This document shows, one piece after another, positions 6,823-14,551 of a stretch of DNA of 15,829 nt. The notes beneath the pieces were generated by a model. That model was not told the DNA's origin. It did no database searches and saw nothing but the letters and a program-made list of their open reading frames with translations. The stretch's first letter is position 1. Every line of letters begins with the position of its first letter. The stretch spans positions 1 to 15,829 of the forward strand of contig DERZ01000009.1 of NCBI GenBank assembly GCA_002361155.1, written 5' to 3'. Origin of the DNA: Porphyromonadaceae bacterium UBA3327. Its GTDB lineage: Bacteria; Bacteroidota; Bacteroidia; Bacteroidales; Muribaculaceae. The position numbers were made by a program, and so were the translations under genes.

Positions 6823-8025
6823 ATGGGACATAGGTTCAGAATAAAAGTCTATGACAATAAACCGCAAAGTCTGTGCTATGGCTGTAAGGCTTGTGAGCAG
6901 ATATGTCCCCGCGGAGCCATCTCTATGCCTGCAGATAGGGAGGGTTTCTGGTATCCGGAAATCAACACGTATTTGTGTGTTGACTGCGGTCTGTGTCAGA
7001 AATCATGTCCTACGCAGGATGAAAATCTAATGAAATGGTTGCATCCGATGCCCTCTACCGTTGATGCCGCATGGAACAGGTGTCTCGAAGAGAGGTTGAA
7101 ATCCACTTCCGGCGGCCTCTTTTTTCTTATTGCGGAATCATGGATAAAACAGGGAGGGATAGTTTTTGGCGCGGATTTTGATAGTGAGCTGAGGGTGTTT
7201 CATCATGGGGTCGGCAGAGTGGAGGAATTAAAGAATCTGCGAGGATCCAAGTATGTTCAGAGCGATGTTCGTGACTCGTTTGCCGAGGCTGAGAAAATGC
7301 TGATGCGCGGTGAGAAGGTGATGTACTCCGGAACACCTTGTCAGATAGCGGGACTTAAGTCTTTTTTGGGTACAGATTATGACAATTTGATTACGGTGGA
7401 TTTGGTATGTCATGGTGTTCCAAGTCCATTGTTCTTTGCTGAATATCTGCAATGGTGCGGAGATAAATTCGGAAGCCCGGTAAAGAAATTCTTATTCAGA
7501 GACAAGAAGCGTTCCGGATGGCGCGCGTATGTGTCGATTATATTGAAAAACGGTCTTCATAAATCCTTTAAGGTTGGGGAGGATCTATATTCACATCATT
7601 TTCATGTTGGAAATATAAGCAGAAGAAGTTGTTATTCCTGTCAGTACTCAAGAGGAGAAAGGGTCGGCGACATCACTCTTTCGGATTTCTGGAATTCGGA
7701 AAAATATTATAGGGAGCTGAAGAAAGAGCGTAAGTATGGCTATAATCTGGTGATGTGTAATACTCACAAGGGGAGAAATCTATATGAAGCGATAAAGAGT
7801 GGGGTGGAATTTATTGAGTGCGATACGAAGGTTGCTGTCAGTGGTGATGTACGTTTAAGACATCCTGAAGAGGCTCCTGACTTGAGGGAGGAGATATTCG
7901 AATTGCTAAATGACAGAGAGCAGGGATTTGATAACCACAAAGTGCGTCAAAAGCAGTCTTTTATTAGAAGATTGGTACCTGATTTTGTAATTAATGTCGT
8001 AAGGGAAATCCAGGCGATAAGATGA
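6823..8025 (+). CDS. Iron-sulfur FrhB-like protein (coenzyme F420 hydrogenase/dehydrogenase beta-subunit family), polysaccharide associated
   Basis: 400 residues. The N-terminus holds two ferredoxin-type [4Fe-4S] sites: C18, C21, C24, C28-P and C52, C55, C58, C62-P. The rest matches the FrhB-type domain, with STSGG at about 94-98, SGTPCQ at 169-174, LVCHGVPS at 194-201 and a Cys pair at 270 and 273 before DITLSDFW. Family members reduce or oxidise substrates with FAD and iron-sulfur clusters; those in Bacteroidales capsule loci sit next to pyruvyl transferases and have no established reaction. Here the stop overlaps the pyruvyl transferase start by 4 nt (ATGA), which strongly suggests a shared task. 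F420 itself is not expected in this group of bacteria, so the family name should not be taken as the substrate. The ATG at 6823 is 62 nt after the previous gene. Confidence 0.85.
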   Translation: MGHRFRIKVYDNKPQSLCYGCKACEQICPRGAISMPADREGFWYPEINTYLCVDCGLCQKSCPTQDENLMKWLHPMPSTVDAAWNRCLEERLKSTSGGLFFLIAESWIKQGGIVFGADFDSELRVFHHGVGRVEELKNLRGSKYVQSDVRDSFAEAEKMLMRGEKVMYSGTPCQIAGLKSFLGTDYDNLITVDLVCHGVPSPLFFAEYLQWCGDKFGSPVKKFLFRDKKRSGWRAYVSIILKNGLHKSFKVGEDLYSHHFHVGNISRRSCYSCQYSRGERVGDITLSDFWNSEKYYRELKKERKYGYNLVMCNTHKGRNLYEAIKSGVEFIECDTKVAVSGDVRLRHPEEAPDLREEIFELLNDREQGFDNHKVRQKQSFIRRLVPDFVINVVREIQAIR

Positions 8026-9182
8026 AAAAGGTAGCGATACTGACTCGTAGAGCCGGCTATAATATGGGATCCAGTCTGCAGGCTTATGCAATGCAGCGTC
8101 TTGTTGAGAAAACCGGAAACGAGGCAACCATCATAAACTATGACGAATATGCGCATGACTGGCGGTGGCGTGTGAAACCGATGTTTAGGCGTATTTCAGG
8201 ATGGCTCAGTATAATATTTTATCCGGTTGTCAAGGTCTTGAATGAATCATTTTGCAGCAGTCAACGGAATGGCCATATCCAAAGGAAGAAGTTTGATTCT
8301 TTTGAAAAACAATATCTGAATCTGACGCCCGGGAAATATGAAAACAGCAGACAGATTGCATCAATTAAAGATAATTATGACGCTTTTGTTTGTGGAAGCG
8401 ACCAGATATGGAGTCCTGGCTTGTTTGACAGAACATTTTATCTGGATTTTATAACAAAAGGAGATGGTCCTAAAAAGATCAGCTATGCCCCAAGTATAGC
8501 TTGTGACAGAGCTGATCAGTTATTAAATGAGCAATTGATGCTGATTAAAGATTTTGACAATATTTCTTGTCGTGAAAAGATAGGTGCGGAGATACTGTCT
8601 AAATCTCTTGGAGTTCAAGTTCCAGATGTTCTTGATCCGACTTTGATGATTGGCAAGGAAGAATGGATTAATATGCTTCCTGAAAATTTCAAATATCCCA
8701 AAGGAAAGTATATCCTTTGTTATTTTCTGCATTCAAAGGATAACACCGATGATTCACCTGATGAGATAGTATCGAAGATTGCAAAAAAAATGGGTTGTGA
8801 GGTAATAAATGTCCGCATGCATAACTTGCCGGAATGCCTTATAGTCGGAAAAAAATTTGAAACATTGTCACCTGTTGAATTCCTCGCTTTGTTAAGCAAT
8901 GCAGAGATGGTTCTCAGTAATTCATTCCATGCGACAGTGTTTTCTATTATATTCAATAGAAAGTTTTATGCATTTAGTCGTAAGTTCCGGGATGGTAATA
9001 AAGGGAATCAAAACTCCAGAATAAAGTCATTGCTTGAACTTGTGGGTTTGCAGGATCGGAATGTGGATTATTCGGTTTCAGTAGATAAAATATCTATAGA
9101 TGAATATCCATATCCTGACTTGGTTAAACTGGATAATGCTCGGGCAAATAGTCTGCATTATTTAATGGATTCATTAGCTTGA
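8022..9182 (+). CDS. Polysaccharide pyruvyl transferase (WcaK/CsaB family)
   Basis: 386 residues. The PS_pyruv_trans domain covers most of the chain: an N-terminal NMGSSLQAYAM at 14-24, CGSDQIW at 124-130, ISYAPS at 153-158, SCREK at 182-186, and the C-terminal SNSFHAT at 299-305. This family uses phosphoenolpyruvate to place a ketal-linked pyruvate on a sugar, giving an acidic polymer. It overlaps the iron-sulfur protein gene by 4 nt, so both products are probably made in step. The acceptor sugar cannot be predicted. A 76-nt gap without obvious signals follows before the next glycosyltransferase. Confidence 0.9.
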   Translation: MKKVAILTRRAGYNMGSSLQAYAMQRLVEKTGNEATIINYDEYAHDWRWRVKPMFRRISGWLSIIFYPVVKVLNESFCSSQRNGHIQRKKFDSFEKQYLNLTPGKYENSRQIASIKDNYDAFVCGSDQIWSPGLFDRTFYLDFITKGDGPKKISYAPSIACDRADQLLNEQLMLIKDFDNISCREKIGAEILSKSLGVQVPDVLDPTLMIGKEEWINMLPENFKYPKGKYILCYFLHSKDNTDDSPDEIVSKIAKKMGCEVINVRMHNLPECLIVGKKFETLSPVEFLALLSNAEMVLSNSFHATVFSIIFNRKFYAFSRKFRDGNKGNQNSRIKSLLELVGLQDRNVDYSVSVDKISIDEYPYPDLVKLDNARANSLHYLMDSLA

Positions 9183-9258
9183 TATTTTCAAAGACGTAAG
9201 AAGTCAGTCTGTCAAAGATTTCCCGCAATGTGACTGGAAGAGTCTCCTGTATGTTAAA

Positions 9259-10620
9259 ATGAATATTGTTCATTATACAATAGGGTTATTGCCGGAGCGA
9301 AACGGTGGTTCAGTGGTGTATGCTGATGCTTTGATGCGTCAGCAAATCAAAGATGGCCACAATGTAATCGCGCTCGTCTGTGGCGACACACTGTTTCGCG
9401 CGAATAAATCGTCCGTGAAAAAATGTGGAGTTAGAGATGGCCTCAAAGTGTATAAGTTGAAATCGCCTACTACTCCGACCCTTATTTACGGTGTGAAAGA
9501 ACCTCGTTCGATTTATGCGGAGAAAAGAATTGACAGACGACAGATTCAGAAGTTCATTGAGGATAACCGGATAGAAGTCTTTCATATCCATACTTTCATG
9601 GGTCTCTCTGTTGAAGTGTTGAATGTATTCAAAGAACGGGGAGTCAGAATAGTATATACATCTCATGATTTTTACGGAATCTGTCTCGGATACAGTATGT
9701 TGTTGCCTTCGGGGGAGATTTGCCTGAACCCTTGCGGGAAAGGGTGCGCAATCTGCAACGTCAATGCTCCGTCGGAAAAATTTCTCCGGCTTGCAAATTC
9801 CTCTCTGTATCATTTTCTGAAGACGAGAGTCGGCATGAGAGGAAAGAGGAAAAGCGGCAGTCAGACACAGAGTGTCGGTAATATGGCTCTGAATCCGGAT
9901 ACTGTGTCCGACTATGAAAAGCTGAGAGTGTATTATGAAAAAATGTACCGGATGGTCGACATTTTTCATTTCAACAGCAGCCAGACGGAAGGTTTGTTCA
10001 GAAAGTATTTGGGAGCAGGAATTGCCGGGAAGACCATAAATATTACCACATCTGCTATATATGACCGCAGGTCGGAAAACATTATCGACGGAAACAGGAT
10101 AATATTTGGCTATGTCGCTTCAATCAAAGCGTATAAAGGATTCCCTTTGCTGAAAAAAGTGCTTGTGAAGTTATATGAGGCAGGCGTAAGAAACTGGGAA
10201 TTGCAGGTATGGGGTGATCCGTTGACAGGAGCGGATGAAGATTGCGGGAATATAGTCTACAAAGGTCAGTATGGTAACAATGAAATAGAACGGGTTTTCC
10301 GGGGCATGAACATGTTGATTGTTCCCTCGCGATGTAACGAGACATTTGGCCTGACGGTATTGGAATCCATGTCGTTTGGAGTTCCGGTTATTGTTTCTTC
10401 TACGGTCGGAGCAAAAGACGTGGTAAAAGAAGTGGATGCTTCGCTGATATTCGATTGCGAGTCAAATTTATACGATAAACTCGAGAAAATATTGAAGAAT
10501 CCCGATTTACTCTCCGCATGGAATAAGAAACTGATGTCCATCTCATGGCCCCATTCCATAGACCGCCACGCAAAGGAGATAATCAGACTCTACAAGGATA
10601 GCCCTCTGCCCCCGGATTGA
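9259..10620 (+). CDS. GT4-family glycosyltransferase with a four-cysteine insert
   Basis: 453 residues, longer than the usual 360-400 for GT4. The N-terminal domain shows PERNGGSVVYADAL and HIHTFMGLS (109-117), then TSHDFYGICLG (134-144). A cysteine-rich insert follows with C155, C159, C163 and C166, likely a metal-binding knuckle seen in some GT4 enzymes. The C-terminal domain has FGYVASIKAYKGFPLL (283-298) and the E-x7-E motif ETFGLTVLE (361-369), then VPVIVSSTVGAKDVV. It probably adds a sugar to the repeat unit. It is the last polysaccharide gene before the DUF262 operon, 179 nt away. Confidence 0.88.
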   Translation: MNIVHYTIGLLPERNGGSVVYADALMRQQIKDGHNVIALVCGDTLFRANKSSVKKCGVRDGLKVYKLKSPTTPTLIYGVKEPRSIYAEKRIDRRQIQKFIEDNRIEVFHIHTFMGLSVEVLNVFKERGVRIVYTSHDFYGICLGYSMLLPSGEICLNPCGKGCAICNVNAPSEKFLRLANSSLYHFLKTRVGMRGKRKSGSQTQSVGNMALNPDTVSDYEKLRVYYEKMYRMVDIFHFNSSQTEGLFRKYLGAGIAGKTINITTSAIYDRRSENIIDGNRIIFGYVASIKAYKGFPLLKKVLVKLYEAGVRNWELQVWGDPLTGADEDCGNIVYKGQYGNNEIERVFRGMNMLIVPSRCNETFGLTVLESMSFGVPVIVSSTVGAKDVVKEVDASLIFDCESNLYDKLEKILKNPDLLSAWNKKLMSISWPHSIDRHAKEIIRLYKDSPLPPD

Positions 10621-10714
10621 CAAGAGAATACCATGCCTTACCCAAGAGTGATCAATCGAACTATGCTTTGTATCGGAGGATGAATGCGTAAAAATTAAAA
10701 ATAAAAATAAGATG

Positions 10715-10738
10715 TCTGCCATGCGATTTTGCGGCAGA
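10715..10738. repeat. Short hairpin after the second glycosyltransferase
   Basis: TCTGCC at 10715-10720 pairs with GGCAGA at 10733-10738 around a 12-nt loop. No U-run follows on the + strand; on the minus strand it is followed by a T-rich stretch. It might end transcripts weakly but cannot be called a terminator with confidence. Confidence 0.3.
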
Positions 10739-10742
10739 ATAG

Positions 10743-10773
10743 TTTGGGGTAAGGAAAAAAATCCTTAAATTTG
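10743..10773 (+). promoter_or_regulatory. Near-consensus promoter of the DUF262/ATPase operon
   Basis: TTTG at 10743-10746, a 19-nt spacer and TAAATTTG at 10766-10773 match the Bacteroidetes -33/-7 consensus. Transcription would start near 10780, about 20 nt before the ATG at 10800. This shows that the DUF262 operon is transcribed on its own and need not depend on the polysaccharide promoter. Confidence 0.75.
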
Positions 10774-10799
10774 CAATTCGCAAGTTATCATAAGGTCTT

Positions 10800-12209
10800 A
10801 TGAAGCAGGTTTTCAATACGAAAGAAGGCAGTTCCATATCGGTTTTTCTACAGCCGGTATATAAATCTGGGGTTTTGCAGGAAACTCCGGACACCTTTAT
10901 TTTTGTGGAAAATGAGAAAAGTATTGATAACCCGCTCATTGAATTCAAGATTTCTTCAGAGAGCAACGGATCTTACGAAATAATAAAGTTAAGGGAGGAT
11001 CTGGATGTCGACCATGATGAACTGGATGCCATACTGAAAGAATGTGTCCTTAAAATAACCGAGGCTCTCCAGAACGGCGAGGATTTGTCTGCGATTAATC
11101 TTGATGCGACTCCAAGACCTTATGATCCTGAACAGATAAGGGTTGACACCAACAACTATTCCATCAAGAATGTGTATGACCTGATCAAGGATGGCGACAT
11201 TGATTTGTCACCATCTTTTCAGAGAAATCTTGTTTGGGACCGAAAACAGAAGTGCCGTCTTATCGAGTCGATTCTGTTGAGGATTCCCCTTCCGGTCTTT
11301 TATTTCGCATCGGATGAAGAGGGATTGCTTTCAGTGGTTGATGGTCTGCAACGCCTTTCTGCGATAAGGGATTTCATGGATAACAAGTTTGCGTTATCTG
11401 ATCTGGAATACCTGGATGAAAGTTGCAATGGCAGGTTTTATTCCAAAGAGCCTGCCCTTGACCGTAAGTTTCTCAGAAGAATCCAGAATACCCAGATAGG
11501 TATAAATATAATAGACGCGTCTTCTCCGTCCGATGTGAAGTATGATGTGTTCCGCCGGCTCAATACCGGTGGCAAACCATTGAATACACAGGAACTGCGG
11601 AACTGTCTTGCATCTAAGGAACTAAGGAGGGCCTTGCATGAAATGGCGCATTCGCGTGAGTTTATAGATTCGACGGAAGGCAGTGTATCGGATAATAGGA
11701 TGAATGCACAGGAGCTTGCCCTCAGGTTTCTTATGTTCAGAAACTTCTTGGGAGAGACCGCATCTGTTGAGGGTTTGAGGTCTTATTCTGGAGATATGGA
11801 GCATGACCTGAATGATTTTACAGACAAGATATCCAGACATAAGAAACTGGATCTGTCTGGCGAGATTGCCGCCTTTATACGGGCGATGAAAAACGCCCGA
11901 TATCTTTTCGGTAAACATGCGTTCAGGAAAGTGGACCGTTATACGGAGGCGAACAGCCGCAAATCAATCATAAACAAGGCTCTATTTGTATCGTGGAGCG
12001 TGATGCTTTCATACTATGACTATGAGTGCGTGACGCGAAATGTGAGGCAGCAAGCTTTGTTGAATCCTTTGGGGAAGGAGCTTTCCGAAGATACTTACTT
12101 TTTTGGCTTGATGTCCTTCGGCACAAACGGATGGAAAAATATTTATGTCGCTTTTGAAAAGGCTGCGGTGATTTGCGGGGAGTTTCTCCCCGCGGAATGT
12201 AAGATATAA
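10800..12209 (+). CDS. DUF262 (ParB-like) protein
   Basis: 469 residues. After a 115-residue N-terminal region with no recognised domain, the DUF262 domain begins: SIKNVYDLIKDGDI (121-134), LSPSFQRNLVW (136-146), and the central motif VDGLQRLSAI (180-189), then FRRLNTGGKPLNTQELRN in the second half. DUF262 is related to ParB/sulfiredoxin folds; the DG-x-QR motif binds and cleaves nucleotides in studied members such as GmrS of the GmrSD restriction system. Here position 183 is Leu (DGLQR) instead of the common Gln, a variant also known in solo DUF262 proteins. There is no DUF1524 HNH nuclease domain at the C-terminus, unlike GmrD. It leads an operon with an ATPase 3 nt downstream. A role in defence is inference. 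Confidence 0.85.
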   Translation: MKQVFNTKEGSSISVFLQPVYKSGVLQETPDTFIFVENEKSIDNPLIEFKISSESNGSYEIIKLREDLDVDHDELDAILKECVLKITEALQNGEDLSAINLDATPRPYDPEQIRVDTNNYSIKNVYDLIKDGDIDLSPSFQRNLVWDRKQKCRLIESILLRIPLPVFYFASDEEGLLSVVDGLQRLSAIRDFMDNKFALSDLEYLDESCNGRFYSKEPALDRKFLRRIQNTQIGINIIDASSPSDVKYDVFRRLNTGGKPLNTQELRNCLASKELRRALHEMAHSREFIDSTEGSVSDNRMNAQELALRFLMFRNFLGETASVEGLRSYSGDMEHDLNDFTDKISRHKKLDLSGEIAAFIRAMKNARYLFGKHAFRKVDRYTEANSRKSIINKALFVSWSVMLSYYDYECVTRNVRQQALLNPLGKELSEDTYFFGLMSFGTNGWKNIYVAFEKAAVICGEFLPAECKI

Positions 12210-12212
12210 GGT

Positions 12213-13346
12213 ATGAAGTCCATATCAATAGAGAATTTCAAGTGCTTCACGGGATTGAATCAGATCCCGGTGGCACCCCTAACGGTGCTTGTCGGTAGCA
12301 ATAACGCCGGAAAAAGTAGTGTTATTCAGTCGTTGCAGTTGCTGCACAAGGCAGCAGGAGCAGACGAAGGAGTGCCGATATGGTTGAATGATGAGACTTC
12401 CGATACATGGTTCGGGACATTCGGTGATGTTATCAATATCCAGAGTCCGGAGGATAAGTTTTCCATCGGATTCAATGACGAGGATACTGGAGCAGCGCTG
12501 CTGATGGATTTCGGACACAATGGAGATGTGGAGACTGCCGCGAATGTTTGTGGCGTCACAAAAGGAGAGAATGGACTAGTCCCTTCCGAAATGAACGGGA
12601 TGGAATTCTATTTCTTATCGTGCGAGAGATACGGTCCGAGGTTGAGTTCTGGACTCGGTAATATGGATTATCCCTCGGTCGGATGTCATGGAGAGAATTG
12701 CGCGCAGATTCTATGTGATTCGGATTCGCGAATCAAGGTCGAGTCGGCCAGGGCTTTTGGTAAAGAGAAGAATCTGAATCTGCTGCCACAAGTAAACGCA
12801 TGGTTGAATTATATATTTCCTGGAATAGTCGTCAAAAAGCCGAAGAATTATAATAATCTGTCTCCGTCGCTTATGGTCGAAGACCGACATGGAGAGGAGT
12901 TCCTTCCCACAAATATGGGATTTGGTATCAGTTATTCGCTTCCCATAGTTATTTCATGTCTCATAGCGCGAACTGGAAAAATTGTGGCTGTTCAGAATCC
13001 TGAGGCCCATCTGCATCCGGATGCTCAAACCCGTATTGGAGAGTTTCTTGCTCATGCAAGCGGCTTCGGCTTTTCCCTTATAGTGGAAACTCATAGTGAT
13101 CATGTGCTGGAGGGAATGCAGATTTATTACGCCAACCATCCTGAGCTGAAGGGTGATGCCATAGTGAATTGTTTCGGGATTTCGGAGAACGGTTCTACTG
13201 TTGTGGAACCCATTGGTTTCCGGGAAGATTTGCAGTTTGACAAGATGCCGAAAGGATTCATGGACCGTACTATTCGCAACTATGGATTGTTGCGGAAGTC
13301 GTTGGCTGCTATAGAAAGGGGGGAACGAAATTCCGAGTGCATATAG
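12213..13346 (+). CDS. AAA/ABC-type ATPase, DUF3696 kind
   Basis: 377 residues. N-terminal MKSISIENFKCFTGLN is the standard start of RecF/OLD-like ATPases. Walker A is GSNNAGKSS at 28-36 (G28, G33, K34, S35). The signature-like segment TNMGFGISYSLPI is at 233-245, Walker B region VAVQNPEAHLHP at 258-269, and the switch histidine H294 in VETHSDHVL. The C-terminal 60 residues, with FREDLQFDKMPKGFMD, match the DUF3696 tail. There is no TOPRIM nuclease domain, so it is not an OLD or GajA protein. At residue 261 the usual Glu before NPE is Gln, which could weaken metal binding or hydrolysis. It starts 3 nt after the DUF262 gene and 3 nt before the next, so the three form one operon. It probably acts as the energy-using or sensing part of that system (inference). 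Confidence 0.88.
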   Translation: MKSISIENFKCFTGLNQIPVAPLTVLVGSNNAGKSSVIQSLQLLHKAAGADEGVPIWLNDETSDTWFGTFGDVINIQSPEDKFSIGFNDEDTGAALLMDFGHNGDVETAANVCGVTKGENGLVPSEMNGMEFYFLSCERYGPRLSSGLGNMDYPSVGCHGENCAQILCDSDSRIKVESARAFGKEKNLNLLPQVNAWLNYIFPGIVVKKPKNYNNLSPSLMVEDRHGEEFLPTNMGFGISYSLPIVISCLIARTGKIVAVQNPEAHLHPDAQTRIGEFLAHASGFGFSLIVETHSDHVLEGMQIYYANHPELKGDAIVNCFGISENGSTVVEPIGFREDLQFDKMPKGFMDRTIRNYGLLRKSLAAIERGERNSECI

Positions 13347-13349
13347 CCG

Positions 13350-14162
13350 ATGTCATTGTACAGCTACTACATAGACGCACCGAATTACGCAGGTGCGAGT
13401 ATTGAGACAATCCGTTCCAATATCAACGATATTATGAAAGTCGTAGATAATAAGGGAGAGTATTTATGTTATCTCCATGCCGATAAAGACGCATGGCTGG
13501 CAATGAACGATGTGAACGGCCTGTCGTTGTCATGTTTGTGGGAATCTGATGACCGGATGTTTCTGAATGCGCTGACATCACTGTTGTCGCAGCATATCAC
13601 GAATTGTGGGCAAGCGTTCATGAATCCGGACGATATGGATAGGAATGAGAGGCTCAAATATTCATATAATGCATTTTGGGGAGTTGATTATGGCTCTTTA
13701 GGTCCCGATAATAGGTATCTTGATTGTTATGATGATCATCTGCTTTTCTGCAGACAATGCGCGGCAGCGGATATATGGAAAAATAGAGAAGTTTACTTCT
13801 CCAAAATAAAATTTGCGCCGGATCTGGAACGTCAGTTGAATGAAAACAAAAGCCTTGCCTCCGCTATCTTGAACGTGCTCCGTGAATTAGATGAAATTTG
13901 CTGCACTTCGGTTTCGGTAAGGGAGTTCAATTATGGTTTAACCAAAGCGGGTTTCACGGACGAATCTGACTCTGTAAAACATAATCCAGCCTTTAACAAG
14001 TATAGATTTATGTTTGTGGACAGTGGCAGGGGTAAAAAATACTGCTATTTCCACGAGCACGTCGGGGATAAGGTGATGTATATATATCCTGATGAAAATA
14101 AACAGGAGATTACGGTTGTCTACTTAGGGCCGCACCTTCCCACAAAGAAGTTCCCTAAATAA
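13350..14162 (+). CDS. Unrecognised protein of the DUF262/ATPase operon, possible effector
   Basis: 270 residues, soluble, no signal peptide or membrane segment. I do not recognise the N-terminal 150 residues, which are rich in Asp, Tyr and Cys (Cys at 126, 134 and 137). A helix-rich middle (157-200) is followed by KHNPAFNKYRFMF (210-222) and a beta-rich end: KYCYFHEHVGDKVMYIY (230-246), EITVVYLGPHLPTKKF (253-268). The ending, a strand of hydrophobics followed by G-x-HLPT, recalls the tails of small RelE/HigB-like toxins and related proteins, from memory only. It is the third gene, 3 nt after the ATPase, and so is likely to be made in proportion to it. It may be the effector of the system. 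Confidence 0.75.
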   Translation: MSLYSYYIDAPNYAGASIETIRSNINDIMKVVDNKGEYLCYLHADKDAWLAMNDVNGLSLSCLWESDDRMFLNALTSLLSQHITNCGQAFMNPDDMDRNERLKYSYNAFWGVDYGSLGPDNRYLDCYDDHLLFCRQCAAADIWKNREVYFSKIKFAPDLERQLNENKSLASAILNVLRELDEICCTSVSVREFNYGLTKAGFTDESDSVKHNPAFNKYRFMFVDSGRGKKYCYFHEHVGDKVMYIYPDENKQEITVVYLGPHLPTKKFPK

Positions 14163-14166
14163 CTGT

Positions 14167-14377
14167 ATGCAATCCTGCGTCCGGGATAAACTCTACATGG
14201 TTACGGATGTTATGGCAATGTTCCATATCGAGGAGGATGGTGTCCTCGAAAAAACACTCGGTCCAGCGTAAATTTAGTCTATGTGATTTTGTAGCCGATA
14301 TGTGTGAGCCCTTTTTAAGGCAGAGGATTACAAGCTCGCTTGGACTTGATTTCAGCGGAGACTTGTTCAAACTTTAA
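14167..14377 (+). pseudogene. Small fourth gene of the operon, apparently frameshifted at an A6 run
   Basis: An ATG lies 4 nt after the stop of the 270-residue gene, the same spacing as between the other genes of this operon. The frame reads MQSCVRDKLYMVTDVMAMFH, then IEEDGVLEKTLGPA, and stops at 14269-14271 after 34 residues. In the +1 frame a protein-like stretch continues: SVQRKFSLCDFVADMCEPFL, then RQRITSSLGLDFSGDLFKL, ending at 14377. The span of 211 nt is one more than a multiple of three. Removing one base, for example from the A6 run at 14249-14254, would give a 69-residue protein. It may be a broken gene, a sequencing error, or a product made by slippage on the A run. The family is unknown. 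The minus strand is also open here, which lowers confidence. Confidence 0.45.
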
Positions 14378-14381
14378 AATT

Positions 14382-14408
14382 CTCTCTGTGAGGCGAAGCT
14401 GCAGAGAG
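14382..14408. repeat. Hairpin after the small fourth gene
   Basis: CTCTCTG at 14382-14388 and CAGAGAG at 14402-14408 form a perfect 7-bp stem with a 13-nt loop, five nt after the last stop of the operon. No U-run follows, so it may end or protect the transcript rather than act as an intrinsic terminator. Confidence 0.45.
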
Positions 14409-14461
14409 TCGGATCGCGGACAGGAGTGGCCGCGCCCGTGAATACTGAAATGTTGTGTTGG

Positions 14462-14533
14462 CGACTGCCCCGGATTCGGTGAGTCCGGTCGACAGGTCGT
14501 TCCGGTTTGTTGTGTGCCGGATCCAGGCAGTCG
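14462..14533 (+). promoter_or_regulatory. Structured leader upstream of the DUF1972 glycosyltransferase
   Basis: CGACTGCC at 14462-14469 pairs with GGCAGTCG at 14526-14533; a further GGAT/ATCC can extend the stem past a small bulge. Inside is a second possible stem, CCGGA 14470-14474 with TCCGG 14484-14488. A T-rich run (14534-14550) follows just before the ATG at 14552. This can be an intrinsic terminator ending the DUF262 operon or a regulatory leader of the glycosyltransferase. No promoter element is clear in this stretch. Confidence 0.5.
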
Positions 14534-14551
14534 TATTTATTTCCTTTTTTA

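Noticed and set aside
10800..13346. GmrSD, Septu, Gabija or PARIS system
   Set aside because: No DUF1524/HNH domain is fused or adjacent, the ATPase lacks TOPRIM, and no UvrD helicase or DUF4435 partner is present.
14249..14256. Programmed -1 frameshift at the A AAA AAC-like run
   Set aside because: In the frame of the ATG at 14167 the codons are GAA AAA ACA, so the slippery heptamer is out of phase, and the downstream protein-like stretch needs +1, not -1. Loss of phase or RNA polymerase slippage fits better.
14155..14370. Minus-strand 71-codon open frame behind the 270-residue gene
   Set aside because: It is antisense to the operon end, has no promoter element or partner, and the + strand reading agrees with operon spacing. 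It remains a weak alternative.
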